Below, one piece after another: positions 54,939 through 62,090 of a stretch of 64,000 nucleotides of DNA; the stretch's first letter is position 1, and each line of letters begins with the position of its first letter. This DNA comes from Chishuiella changwenlii. GTDB lineage: Bacteria; Bacteroidota; Bacteroidia; Flavobacteriales; Weeksellaceae. The notes beneath the pieces are model-generated. The model made no database searches. It worked only from the letters and a program-made list of their open reading frames with translations, and had not been told where the DNA came from. A program made the translations under genes and the position numbers. The stretch spans positions 124,001 to 188,000 of the forward strand of contig NZ_FRBH01000005.1 of assembly GCF_900142565.1 (NCBI RefSeq), read 5' to 3'.

Positions 54939-56351
54939 TTATTCAACTTCTTCAGAAGAAAAGTAATCTACACTTGCAGCATCTTTTTCTTCTTTTTTAA
55001 TTTGTTCGTAATCTTCTGTGTCCTGCCCTTGCCAATCTTTAACAGATTTCTCGTGAGATTCTAAAGGTTTATTTCCATTTTTAAGAAGAGCAATCTCAAC
55101 TTGTTCCTTTTCATTTTCAACCATAAATGGAACAATCTCTGGTTCAATAATCATATTATCAATTTCCTTTTTCCAAACTGCATTAAGTGTTGCTAAAATT
55201 CTTTTTATGATATTGATACGGCGTTGCAAATACTCATCGTAGATTTCTCTCTTTTCCATTACCTTAAGATGAGCATCAAGGAATAACATTTTTAAAGCTG
55301 TTCCAGATAAAGCGCCAAGAGATTTAACTTCTTCGAATGAGATATTAGGAGTTTGAGAGATTAATTGAATATTCTTAACAATATTTTCAATTTCTAGTTT
55401 AATAGATTCTGGTGCGTTATCCCATGATAGATAACTAGCGTCTCCTTTCTCATCTAATTCAAGCCCTCCTCCTGGTCCTTTTTCAAGAGCACCAACTAAA
55501 GCTCCTTTAACCAACAAAACAGGATAAGCATTTCGGTCGTTTACTTCTCCATGGTCTGATATTAATTGCTCATATCGTTCAATAAGCTTTTGAACATCAT
55601 ACCATGAAGTTTGTTCTTGCTCAGCAAATGCAATAGGTATTTTATTTAATTCTTGATCTAAAGGATAACCTTCAATAATTACCCAATCAGAAGCATCTTT
55701 TTTGAAAATATAAGTTTTATCAGATGTGTAAACTTCAAAATAATCAACATCTTTTCCATTTTCTTTTTTAGAATAATTACGAGAAAAAGCTTTTAAATCA
55801 CCAAACTCATCTTTGTATGTATAAAGATTTTCACCATTTTTTGGAGTCAACTGCATCACTTTAACATCGATATTTGTATCGAAACCATAAGATGGATGAT
55901 TCTCTTCTTTTTTTCTTAAATACCAAATCTCACCTCCTTCAGTATACGAACCTACAGATTCGGCAATTTTGCGATTAAATGAAGATTCTTTGTTGTCATG
56001 TAAGATTCTTTCAATAGCTTTTAAAATAGCCTTTTGGGTTTGATTTTTTTGATCTATATTGGCTTTAAGTAACGGTGTATTACCAAATATCATTGCCTTT
56101 TCTTTCTTGACAATCCATTTCTGAAGAGCAAGAGCAATTGAAACAAGTTCTTTATCTTTTGTTTTTTGTGATTCTTTTTTATTGCGCTTATCTCTTAAAA
56201 CAGGATTCATGATATCATGTTTATTTGGATCAAGTTGCTTAATTGCATCTTCAATAATTTTTGTCTTATCCTTTCCTTGTTTAAGAGCTTCAATAAGTTT
56301 ATTTATTCCTTCAGTTTCGGGTATTCCTAGTAAATCGTATAATTCTTTCAA
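54939..56351 (-). CDS. Portal protein (SPP1 gp6 type)
   Basis: 470 residues. The order terminase small, terminase large, portal, MuF is standard, and the sequence has portal features: GNTPLLKANIDQKNQTQKAI, EGGEIWYLRKKEE, NDRNAYPVLLVKGALVG, and LGALSGTALKMLFLDAHLKVMEKREIY at the crown/wing transition. It forms the dodecameric ring through which DNA enters. It lies 9 nt past the terminase stop. Confidence 0.85.
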   Translation of the reverse strand: MKELYDLLGIPETEGINKLIEALKQGKDKTKIIEDAIKQLDPNKHDIMNPVLRDKRNKKESQKTKDKELVSIALALQKWIVKKEKAMIFGNTPLLKANIDQKNQTQKAILKAIERILHDNKESSFNRKIAESVGSYTEGGEIWYLRKKEENHPSYGFDTNIDVKVMQLTPKNGENLYTYKDEFGDLKAFSRNYSKKENGKDVDYFEVYTSDKTYIFKKDASDWVIIEGYPLDQELNKIPIAFAEQEQTSWYDVQKLIERYEQLISDHGEVNDRNAYPVLLVKGALVGALEKGPGGGLELDEKGDASYLSWDNAPESIKLEIENIVKNIQLISQTPNISFEEVKSLGALSGTALKMLFLDAHLKVMEKREIYDEYLQRRINIIKRILATLNAVWKKEIDNMIIEPEIVPFMVENEKEQVEIALLKNGNKPLESHEKSVKDWQGQDTEDYEQIKKEEKDAASVDYFSSEEVE

Positions 56352-56360
56352 TTTATATTT

Positions 56361-57650
56361 TTAAAAGTTTAATCTTGATAATATATCATCTGTTTTCTTT
56401 GAATTTCTGCTTACAACTTTATGCGGTAATACTTCAATTCCAATATATCTTAAAGCGTCCATTGCGTGATTATAATCATCAATAGGCTTATTTAATTTCT
56501 TTCCATTTTTGTCTACGTCCCAACAATATTTTCTTAATTCTTCAATAATATTTGTTGATCGTTCAGAAACTTTAAAATGATGTTGTTGTAAAACTTCAAT
56601 CCCGAACATAATAGAATCTTTACCTTTTTTTGATGGTTTAATGTAAAAACCAAAGGAATTAATTTCATCTATCGATTTAGGTTCTGCACAATCAGCAACC
56701 ATCTTATCACTTCTTGTAAAACCATCTTTAGTTAATCTCTTAGCGATTTGATTATTATTCATTCCAGTTTTATATTCCACTTCATCAACATAAAATTCTC
56801 CATTAAATTGATAAATTGCAGGAATTGCAGTAGGATCATTCGAATAACCAAAATCTATTCCTAGTCCAAGTAATTTAGCTCCACTTGGAACATTCTTAAC
56901 TTTAGACCAATTGCTAAATATCACACCTTCTAGAGCACCTAATAATCCAAGTCCGTAAACCTTCCACCAATTCGACCAATAAGCACTTTTAATATTATCT
57001 TCTTTGAATAGTTCATTAACTGGTAACAATGGGCTGTAAAAAGCTTTTGTTCTTGCTTTTTCTAATTCATTAACAATTGATTCAGGTAAAGCTTCATTAT
57101 CCTTATATGTAAGCGTTAACCATTCAACATCGTCGTTATCTTTTTCACTTAATTCTTCATGAGCCCAAAATTCATTTGATGGATTAAAATCTATCCAAAT
57201 CTCATGCGATGTACGAATAGCTAATTGATGATAAGTATCAAAACGAATGTTATTCGCTTCATTCATATATAGAATGTTACGACGAGGACCTCTTACACGT
57301 TCTTCATTATCTACAGAAAAGAATTCAATATAGCTTCCATTAGCAAAAGTGTAAGTTAGTAGCGTTCTGTTATAATTCTTGTCAATGTAACGACCAGTAG
57401 CTTTCATGATTTTTAAAAAATCTTTTAAAGCTCCTTTTCTTAAATGTGGTACTGATTCTGATACAACAGAAATCTCTAACATTGGTGATTTTATTGCTGT
57501 ATCAATTAGTATTGGTAGAATACCAAAGGTTTTGCCTGCAGAACTTCCTCCAGGAATTACACGAATACGTTTTTTAAGTTTTCTTAACTTCTTAATTGAT
57601 GTCGTGTATCTAAAACCATTGAATTCTACTACAGGTTTAATCATCACCAA
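56361..57650 (-). CDS. Terminase large subunit (PBSX-type)
   Basis: 429 residues. ATPase Walker A is GGSSAGKT (34-41), and Walker B is ILYMNEAN with Glu131. The RNase H-type nuclease has Asp266 in GIDFGYSND, Asp320 in VADCAEP and the C-terminal HAMDALRY. It cuts concatemers and drives DNA packaging. It overlaps the small subunit by 14 nt. Confidence 0.93.
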   Translation of the reverse strand: MVMIKPVVEFNGFRYTTSIKKLRKLKKRIRVIPGGSSAGKTFGILPILIDTAIKSPMLEISVVSESVPHLRKGALKDFLKIMKATGRYIDKNYNRTLLTYTFANGSYIEFFSVDNEERVRGPRRNILYMNEANNIRFDTYHQLAIRTSHEIWIDFNPSNEFWAHEELSEKDNDDVEWLTLTYKDNEALPESIVNELEKARTKAFYSPLLPVNELFKEDNIKSAYWSNWWKVYGLGLLGALEGVIFSNWSKVKNVPSGAKLLGLGIDFGYSNDPTAIPAIYQFNGEFYVDEVEYKTGMNNNQIAKRLTKDGFTRSDKMVADCAEPKSIDEINSFGFYIKPSKKGKDSIMFGIEVLQQHHFKVSERSTNIIEELRKYCWDVDKNGKKLNKPIDDYNHAMDALRYIGIEVLPHKVVSRNSKKTDDILSRLNF

Positions 57651-58272
57651 ATAAAGGTTGTTCTACTTTTAAAGTTGTCTCTACTTCTTGCTTATCTCTC
57701 CATTTTGATGGCTGTCTATTCTTTAGCCAAAAGATTGCTGCTGTAGTATCTGGTGGGTAATGTTTAACAGTTGGAACTATTAAAGGAATTCCTTGATCAT
57801 TGAAAATTTTATCTTCCTTATGTTCATATCCTAATGCACGATTGTAAAGCTTATTTGCAACATTAGCGTCAGCATATTCTTTACCTTTTTTTATGGACTC
57901 CGAGAAGCTAGGAAAATCTAACTTCCATTTATTAATAGTTGATTCAACAACACCGAAGAAATCAGCAAGCTCAATATCGGTAGCACCTAACAAACAAAGT
58001 TTTCTTGCTTGTTCATCGTAACCTGATTTGTATAATGAAACTCCTCCTCCTTTATTCTTCTCAACATCATCAGCCAAATTATTTAAAGCTTTATCCAAAC
58101 CAAGAAATCCCTCAGCTTGACTAAGGGTAATTGACTTTAGTTTTAAATCTTTAGGAAGTTTAACTTTTTCTTTTCCAAGAAAAACCCAAAGCAAACCTTT
58201 GGAATTCTTCTTGATTTTAACATCAGATGATTTCCATTCTTTTACGATACTTGATTTGCTTTGTTTTTTCAT
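57637..58272 (-). CDS. Terminase small subunit
   Basis: 211 residues. A DNA-binding helix-turn-helix lies at about 84-115 (DEQARKLCLLGATDIELADFFGVVESTINKWKLDFPSF), followed by an oligomerisation helix region and a C-terminal tail (AIFWLKNRQPSKWRDKQ) common in Terminase_2-like proteins. It recognises the packaging start. It overlaps the upstream gene end by 4 nt. Confidence 0.85.
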   Translation of the reverse strand: MKKQSKSSIVKEWKSSDVKIKKNSKGLLWVFLGKEKVKLPKDLKLKSITLSQAEGFLGLDKALNNLADDVEKNKGGGVSLYKSGYDEQARKLCLLGATDIELADFFGVVESTINKWKLDFPSFSESIKKGKEYADANVANKLYNRALGYEHKEDKIFNDQGIPLIVPTVKHYPPDTTAAIFWLKNRQPSKWRDKQEVETTLKVEQPLFGDD

Positions 58273-58787
58273 AATCTTTCAATTACTTGATTGTTGGTTA
58301 AAATTTGCATTATGTCATTATAGGTCCTTCTGTAATCAGTTAAAAATCGAAATAAGTCTTTATGATTTTTATGCATTTTACCTATAGCGCTTTTACTACA
58401 GTTTATTCTTTCTGATACAGATGTTAATTCAATTTTTGAATTATGACATATGATTGCATATATCACTCTAGTATAATAAAGTTTAGTTGATCTATTTTGA
58501 ATTGAATAATCCTCAATCTTTAATTCTGTTATTTGTTCAATTGCAGATTCAATTTCATTGAAAATAATTTTAATTGATGATCTTGGTGCATAATCAGCAT
58601 AATCAATTCTATAACCTTTTTGTTCTGCTCTAAATTTCAAGAAAACAAGCTCATCGTCGTTCGCCCAATCAGTAGGTAAAAAAAGATATTCTTCATTATC
58701 CAATATCGAGATCCTCTTAGGAAGGTCTGGTATTAGAAAATGTTGAACATTCTCAGAGTTAAATCTATTTACTTCTACTGTTTTCAT
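58269..58787 (-). CDS. Hypothetical HTH-like phage protein
   Basis: 172 residues. The C-terminal part (YYTRVIYAIICHNSKIELTSVSERINCSKSAIGKMHKNH) resembles a DnaA-domain-IV-like or other helix-turn-helix, and the N-terminal part is of unknown fold. It is the first gene of the head operon, right after two tandem terminators. It could be a regulator of late genes or assist packaging; neither is shown. Confidence 0.55.
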   Translation of the reverse strand: MKTVEVNRFNSENVQHFLIPDLPKRISILDNEEYLFLPTDWANDDELVFLKFRAEQKGYRIDYADYAPRSSIKIIFNEIESAIEQITELKIEDYSIQNRSTKLYYTRVIYAIICHNSKIELTSVSERINCSKSAIGKMHKNHKDLFRFLTDYRRTYNDIMQILTNNQVIERL

Positions 58788-58834
58788 GAATAAAAAAAAG
58801 GCAATTAATTAGCGCTTTGCTAATAACTGCCTCA
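58788..58834 (-). terminator. Terminator t2 directly before the head operon start
   Basis: Minus strand GGCAGTTATTAGC / GCTAATTAATTGCC stem (one mismatch) followed by TTTTTTT. The T run ends only a few bases from the start codon at 58787. Confidence 0.75.
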
Positions 58835-58869
58835 TTGTTGCGCCTTATTATTAATAAATTAAATTCTTT

Positions 58870-58903
58870 AAAAGAAAGATCAGCTACTAAACTTCACTGA
58901 TCT
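58870..58903 (-). terminator. Terminator t1 between tRNA and head operon
   Basis: AGATCAG / CTGATCT stem followed by TTCTTTT on the minus strand, about 35 nt past the tRNA gene. Confidence 0.7.
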
Positions 58904-58935
58904 AATACCCGAAAACTCTTTCAATGAAAGAATTG

Positions 58936-59009
58936 TGGAATGAAGAGGATTCGAACCTCTGACCTTTGGATTTTCAGTCCAACGCTTCTACCATCTGAGC
59001 TACCAAACC
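58936..59009 (-). tRNA. tRNA-Phe(GAA)-like gene with a mismatched acceptor stem
   Basis: D arm GCTCAGATGGTAGAAGC, anticodon stem TTGGA / TCCAA around loop CTGAAAA with anticodon GAA, and T arm AGAGG-TTCGAAT-CCTCT are all good. The acceptor arms GGTTTGG and TCATTCC pair poorly, with T-T at positions 3:70 and 4:69; no CCA is encoded. It sits inside the phage early/late junction, 9 nt past the RuvC-like gene. It is either a decayed phage tRNA or one adapted to another role. Confidence 0.8.
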
Positions 59010-59018
59010 AATTTTAAA

Positions 59019-59444
59019 CTATCTACCATAAATCAACATGAATGCATCTCGCTGTTCTTGGTTTGTTCTTTTTCTTATTCCTGTAATGAGATTAAATTCT
59101 TTACTATCTCTTTTTCTAGTAGTTGGTTTAACCTTGAAATAAGTTAGATTTAAAAACTCACACATTTCAATAAGCTTATAAGCAACTTCATGATTTCTCC
59201 CAGTACGATTACCAATATTTGCATTTACAGAAGCAGATCCTTTATTTATTTTATGCCAATTAGATTTGTTTAAAAATCCACATTCAATAAATACTCTTAT
59301 TTCTTCTGTTGGGTAATCATTTTTAAGCTTATTAAATCTTTCAAAAAGTTCAAAGAACGTTAGGTTAAGTAATTCGTAATTCTTCTCATGAATTAATGCA
59401 AAACCACTTTTGTCAACATCTGGATCTATTCCGATTAAAAACAT
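59019..59444 (-). CDS. RuvC-like Holliday junction resolvase of phage type
   Basis: 141 residues. RNase H-fold acidic residues: Asp7 in IGIDPDVDKSG, Glu54 in VFIECGF, and Asp133 in QEQRDAFML. Phage RuvC-like proteins resolve branched DNA before packaging. A hairpin with a T run lies just before its start codon (59445-59471). Upstream of the tRNA on the same strand. Confidence 0.82.
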   Translation of the reverse strand: MFLIGIDPDVDKSGFALIHEKNYELLNLTFFELFERFNKLKNDYPTEEIRVFIECGFLNKSNWHKINKGSASVNANIGNRTGRNHEVAYKLIEMCEFLNLTYFKVKPTTRKRDSKEFNLITGIRKRTNQEQRDAFMLIYGR

Positions 59445-59471
59445 ATAAAACCTCTTAATTTCTTAAGAGGT
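59445..59471 (-). terminator. Terminator-like hairpin just before the RuvC-like gene
   Basis: ACCTCTTAA / TTAAGAGGT perfect stem followed by TTTTAT, then the ATG. Could be an early terminator or a translation control hairpin. No gene is called in the gap from here to 59719. Confidence 0.6.
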
Positions 59472-59719
59472 AAAAATGTTCAAAATAAAAAAGACAATTA
59501 GTTACATAACCCCTTTAGATAACTTCTTTTCAAAGATTAAAAAATTGTTGAATAACACAAGTTTATTAAAGATTTATTTTATTGTATTTCAATATTTTAA
59601 CATCCATTTAGTTTTATTTGTTTACAGTTGGATTAAATACTTTACAATTGGCTCATATTTTGAATATATTATTGAATAATAAATAGTATTTTAGTTAAAC
59701 TAATCAAATCAAACAAGTT

Positions 59720-60115
59720 ATGACAAAAAAAGTATTACTAATAATTGGTCAGGCCATATTATTAACTGCATGTGCTACAAACTCTAAGGAGGATAAAATC
59801 GTTAATTTAGACACAATTGAAAATGAACAAACTATTAAATTGAATGTTGGTCAGCAATTAAAATTTGAAGTATCAGCTAACCCTTCTACAGGTTATGATT
59901 GGTTTACAACTGAACCTGAAAATTGTAATATTAAAATCATTAATAAATCTACTGTAGAAAATCAAAATGACGGTACTGTAGGTTCACCTCTTAAGAATGT
60001 TTATACAGTTATGGCTGGTGATAAAGGAGAATGTACAATTCAATTTGATTACAAAAGAAGTTGGGAGACTGTAGCTCCTTCTAACACCAAGAAAATTAAT
60101 TTTATTGTAAAATAA
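59720..60115 (+). CDS. Chagasin-like (I42) protease inhibitor lipoprotein, phage cargo
   Basis: 131 residues. Lipoprotein signal with LTAC and Cys18, then an I42-type inhibitor domain: NPSTGYDW (54-61) is the first inhibitory loop, and the C-terminal FDYKRSWE corresponds to the RPW loop with Ser for Pro. Such proteins block cysteine proteases in the periplasm or outside the cell. It is a plus-strand gene within the minus-strand phage and has its own terminator, typical of a moron gene. Confidence 0.78.
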   Translation: MTKKVLLIIGQAILLTACATNSKEDKIVNLDTIENEQTIKLNVGQQLKFEVSANPSTGYDWFTTEPENCNIKIINKSTVENQNDGTVGSPLKNVYTVMAGDKGECTIQFDYKRSWETVAPSNTKKINFIVK

Positions 60116-60122
60116 ATATTAA

Positions 60123-60157
60123 AAAAATCCACTCATATTCGAGTGGATTTTTATTTT
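60123..60157 (+). terminator. Terminator of the inhibitor gene
   Basis: AAAATCCACTC / GAGTGGATTTT stem followed by TATTTT. Confidence 0.85.
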
Positions 60158-60179
60158 AATTATTTTTTACCTTCGCGGA

Positions 60180-60641
60180 ATGATAAAATTTTATTCCCTA
60201 CTATTAATACTTCTTTCGTCTTTTTGTTTTTCTCAATATAAAGTAACCCGTGTAATTGATGGAGATACTATTGAAGTTTTAAATAATAAAAAAGAAAAAA
60301 TACGCATTAGATTAGCTGAAATTGATTGTCCAGAAAAAGGACAAAATTTCTCCGCTAAGGCAACAAAATTTACAAATGATGCTGTTTGGAACAAAACAGT
60401 TGAAATCGAAATTACAAGCGTAGATAGATATGGTAGAAGTATTGGAAAAGTATATTACAATAATAAATATCTTTCAGCAGAGCTTGTTAAAAAAGGATTA
60501 GCAATTGTATATCGAAAATACTCAAAAGATATGAAGTTAATAGATTTAGAAAATAAAGCTAAATTAAAGAAAATTGGTATTTGGAGTGATCCAAATTTTG
60601 TAATACCAGAACAGTTTAGGAAATTGAAGAAGAAGAATTAG
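60180..60641 (+). CDS. Secreted staphylococcal-nuclease-like thermonuclease, phage cargo
   Basis: 153 residues. A signal peptide (1-18) and a complete SNase domain: IDGDT with Asp27 and Asp29, RLAEIDCPE with Arg44, Asp49 and Glu52, and DRYGRSIG with Arg86. It would cut DNA or RNA in the periplasm or outside the cell. TACCTTCG at 60168-60175 resembles a -7 box only 4 nt before the ATG, which would make the mRNA nearly leaderless. Second plus-strand cargo gene in a row. Confidence 0.87.
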   Translation: MIKFYSLLLILLSSFCFSQYKVTRVIDGDTIEVLNNKKEKIRIRLAEIDCPEKGQNFSAKATKFTNDAVWNKTVEIEITSVDRYGRSIGKVYYNNKYLSAELVKKGLAIVYRKYSKDMKLIDLENKAKLKKIGIWSDPNFVIPEQFRKLKKKN

Positions 60642-60649
60642 TATTTCTC

Positions 60650-61000
60650 TCATGATTGTTCATTTTGAAGTCTGTCAATTTCAGCAGCTATTAATGCTCC
60701 GGCTATAATTAATCTCTCTTTATAATCTCTTCGACATAAATTATAAAACCATGTATGATCCCAATTAAGTGGATAATAAACATTGTCTTTCAAATCAACT
60801 TTAATAAGGGTTTTAGCTGCTAATAATAACTGTCCTTGATCGTACCATTCAGGATGATTTGCATGATGCTCTCCCGTAAAACCATGCTTTGAAATTTGCT
60901 TTTGTCTTTCTTCAGCGATTAATTCTATACCTGTTTTTAAATTCTGTTGAAGATTTGCACCTGTAATCAAATCATTCATTTTGTTTTCCATGTACTCCAT
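60650..61000 (-). CDS. Conserved phage protein of unknown function
   Basis: 116 residues. IAEERQKQISKHGFTGEHHANHPEWYDQGQLLLAAKTLI and RDYKERLIIAGALIAAEIDRL follow the pattern of a small protein common in phages (ExxRQ-x-GW-EHD-H-GEL-AA ... AGALIIAEI). Function unknown. TAATG links it to the upstream gene by overlap. Confidence 0.7.
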   Translation of the reverse strand: MEYMENKMNDLITGANLQQNLKTGIELIAEERQKQISKHGFTGEHHANHPEWYDQGQLLLAAKTLIKVDLKDNVYYPLNWDHTWFYNLCRRDYKERLIIAGALIAAEIDRLQNEQS

Positions 61001-61296
61001 TATTTTACTTTTTTTATGTTTTCAGCAATTTTTAATATCAATTCTTGATTTTCTTTAGAAAGAATGTCTTTAATATTTTCTTTTTCATCAAGAGAGAACA
61101 AAGCGTTAGAAACTTCTATATTAAGCTCCTCACGGTTTTCATCTTCTTCAATTTCTTCTTGCTCTAATTCGTGACATTTTTCACATATTACAATGTTTTT
61201 ATACCATTTATCAGATCCATAACCATCATTTAAATCGAATATTTCACCACAATGTGCGCAAGGTGTAGGCATGTCCATTTCTTCTGTGTACTCCAT
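61000..61296 (-). CDS. Small protein with a four-Cys zinc-ribbon-like motif
   Basis: 98 residues. Two CxxC pairs (CAHCGEIF and CEKCHE) 17 residues apart suggest a zinc finger, followed by an acidic helix (EEIEEDENREELNIEV). It could bind DNA, RNA or protein. Upstream of the 60650 gene with start/stop overlap. Confidence 0.6.
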   Translation of the reverse strand: MEYTEEMDMPTPCAHCGEIFDLNDGYGSDKWYKNIVICEKCHELEQEEIEEDENREELNIEVSNALFSLDEKENIKDILSKENQELILKIAENIKKVK

Positions 61297-61314
61297 ATTT
61301 TTTGTTTTTTACCT

Positions 61315-61338
61315 TCAAAAGCGGGTTTTATCCCGCTT
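61315..61338 (-). terminator. Hairpin terminator between 61342 and 61296 genes
   Basis: AAGCGGG / CCCGCTT stem; T runs are short on the minus strand and also present on the plus strand. It lies within the early operon. Confidence 0.6.
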
Positions 61339-61341
61339 ATT

Positions 61342-61557
61342 TTATTCATAATAATTTTCTTCCACATATTCTTGAGGAGTGCTACATTCTTCATAACCAT
61401 CTTTTAATGCTTCAAAAACATCTATCTCATTTAAAATTTGATACTCATTATCTCCTTTAAAACCTTCTTTTTCTAAAATAGCAGCTAATTCTTTTAGCCA
61501 TTCAGTTGGAGTTAATTTAATTGCTCCGTTCTCTACATTGTTTTTAAAATCTTCCAT
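61342..61557 (-). CDS. Small acidic hypothetical phage protein
   Basis: 71 residues, acidic (EYQILNEIDVFEALKDGYEECSTPQEYVEENYYE), no domain recognised. The dyad operator candidate at 61607-61624 is 50 nt upstream of its start, so it may be the first gene of an early operon under repressor control. A DNA-mimic or anti-defence role would fit the charge, but this is guesswork. Confidence 0.5.
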   Translation of the reverse strand: MEDFKNNVENGAIKLTPTEWLKELAAILEKEGFKGDNEYQILNEIDVFEALKDGYEECSTPQEYVEENYYE

Positions 61558-61606
61558 ATTTGTTTTGTTTTTGATTAATGAATTTGGCGGCTTCTATATT
61601 TATTGC

Positions 61607-61624
61607 TTTATGGTTTTCCGTAAT
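61607..61624. promoter_or_regulatory. 18-bp dyad operator candidate in the early region
   Basis: TTTATGG-TTTT-CCGTAAT, 16 of 18 bases identical to the tracrRNA promoter dyad at 33204. It lies between the divergent 61342 and 61677 genes and about 230 bp from the XRE gene. Confidence 0.6.
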
Positions 61625-61676
61625 ATTTAATGGAAATGAATTAATATTTTTATAATTAACTTTTAATTTATTTTTT

Positions 61677-61802
61677 ATGGCTAAAAAAGTTGTAAGATAT
61701 AGAGATGCTGAAAGCGGTCAATATGTTAAAAAGGAGTACGCAGAAAAAAATCCTAAAACAACTGTTAAGGAAACTGATAAAGTAACTCCCAAAAAAAAAT
61801 AA
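61677..61802 (+). CDS. 41-aa conserved small protein (RDAxxGxxVxxEYAxxNPxTTVxE pattern)
   Basis: A short plus-strand frame starting at ATG 61677. It begins MAKKVVRYRDAESGQYVKK and then carries EYAEKNPKTTVKET and a Lys-rich tail. This pattern is widespread as a very small protein in phages, plasmids and bacteria, of unknown function. The terminator at 61813-61840 follows, and the dyad operator candidate precedes it. A fold of extended basic tail plus short helix suggests nucleic acid or protein binding. Confidence 0.75.
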   Translation: MAKKVVRYRDAESGQYVKKEYAEKNPKTTVKETDKVTPKKK

Positions 61803-61812
61803 TTTTATTTTT

Positions 61813-61840
61813 GCCACATTGATTTGTGGCTTTTCTTTTT
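61813..61840 (+). terminator. Terminator of the 41-aa gene
   Basis: GCCACA / TGTGGC stem followed by TTTTCTTTTT, before the convergent XRE gene end. Confidence 0.8.
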
Positions 61841-61855
61841 TCATTTTACTTGATT

Positions 61856-62080
61856 TTAAAATCCTAATAAATCAGTTGATGAGCATTTGAATAGATTGCA
61901 TAATTTTTCAAGCATTTCTAAACTAATATCATGTCTACCTTTCTCTATGTTTGATATTGAAGCTCTAGAAATATTTAACTTATTAGCTAGTTCAAGCTGC
62001 GTAAGACCTAATTTTTTTCTTCTTTCGAATATTTGAACTGAAATAAAATATACTTCAATCTCAATTTTTACTTTTTTCAT
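61856..62080 (-). CDS. XRE-family helix-turn-helix regulator
   Basis: 74 residues covering a lone HTH_XRE domain: RRKKLGLTQLELANKLNISRASISNIEKGRHDISLEMLEKL, with the recognition helix in SRASISNIE. It has no second domain, so it resembles small CI/Cro-like regulators. It sits in the phage control region, beside the dyad operator candidate at 61607, which makes it the first candidate to bind that dyad. Confidence 0.88.
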   Translation of the reverse strand: MKKVKIEIEVYFISVQIFERRKKLGLTQLELANKLNISRASISNIEKGRHDISLEMLEKLCNLFKCSSTDLLGF

Positions 62081-62090
62081 TTTCCTTGAT

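Noticed and set aside
58936-59009. tRNA-Phe as the phage attachment site
   Set aside because: Phage genes continue on both sides in the same orientation, so it is inside the prophage and not at its edge.
59476-59679. Plus-strand frame of 67 codons, hydrophobic
   Set aside because: Low-complexity Phe/Ile/Tyr composition typical of translated AT-rich DNA, no start context and no neighbour overlap; not called.
60168-60175. TACCTTCG as the promoter of the nuclease gene
   Set aside because: Only 4 nt from the start codon and with TTCG rather than TTTG; noted in the gene entry but not listed as a separate feature.
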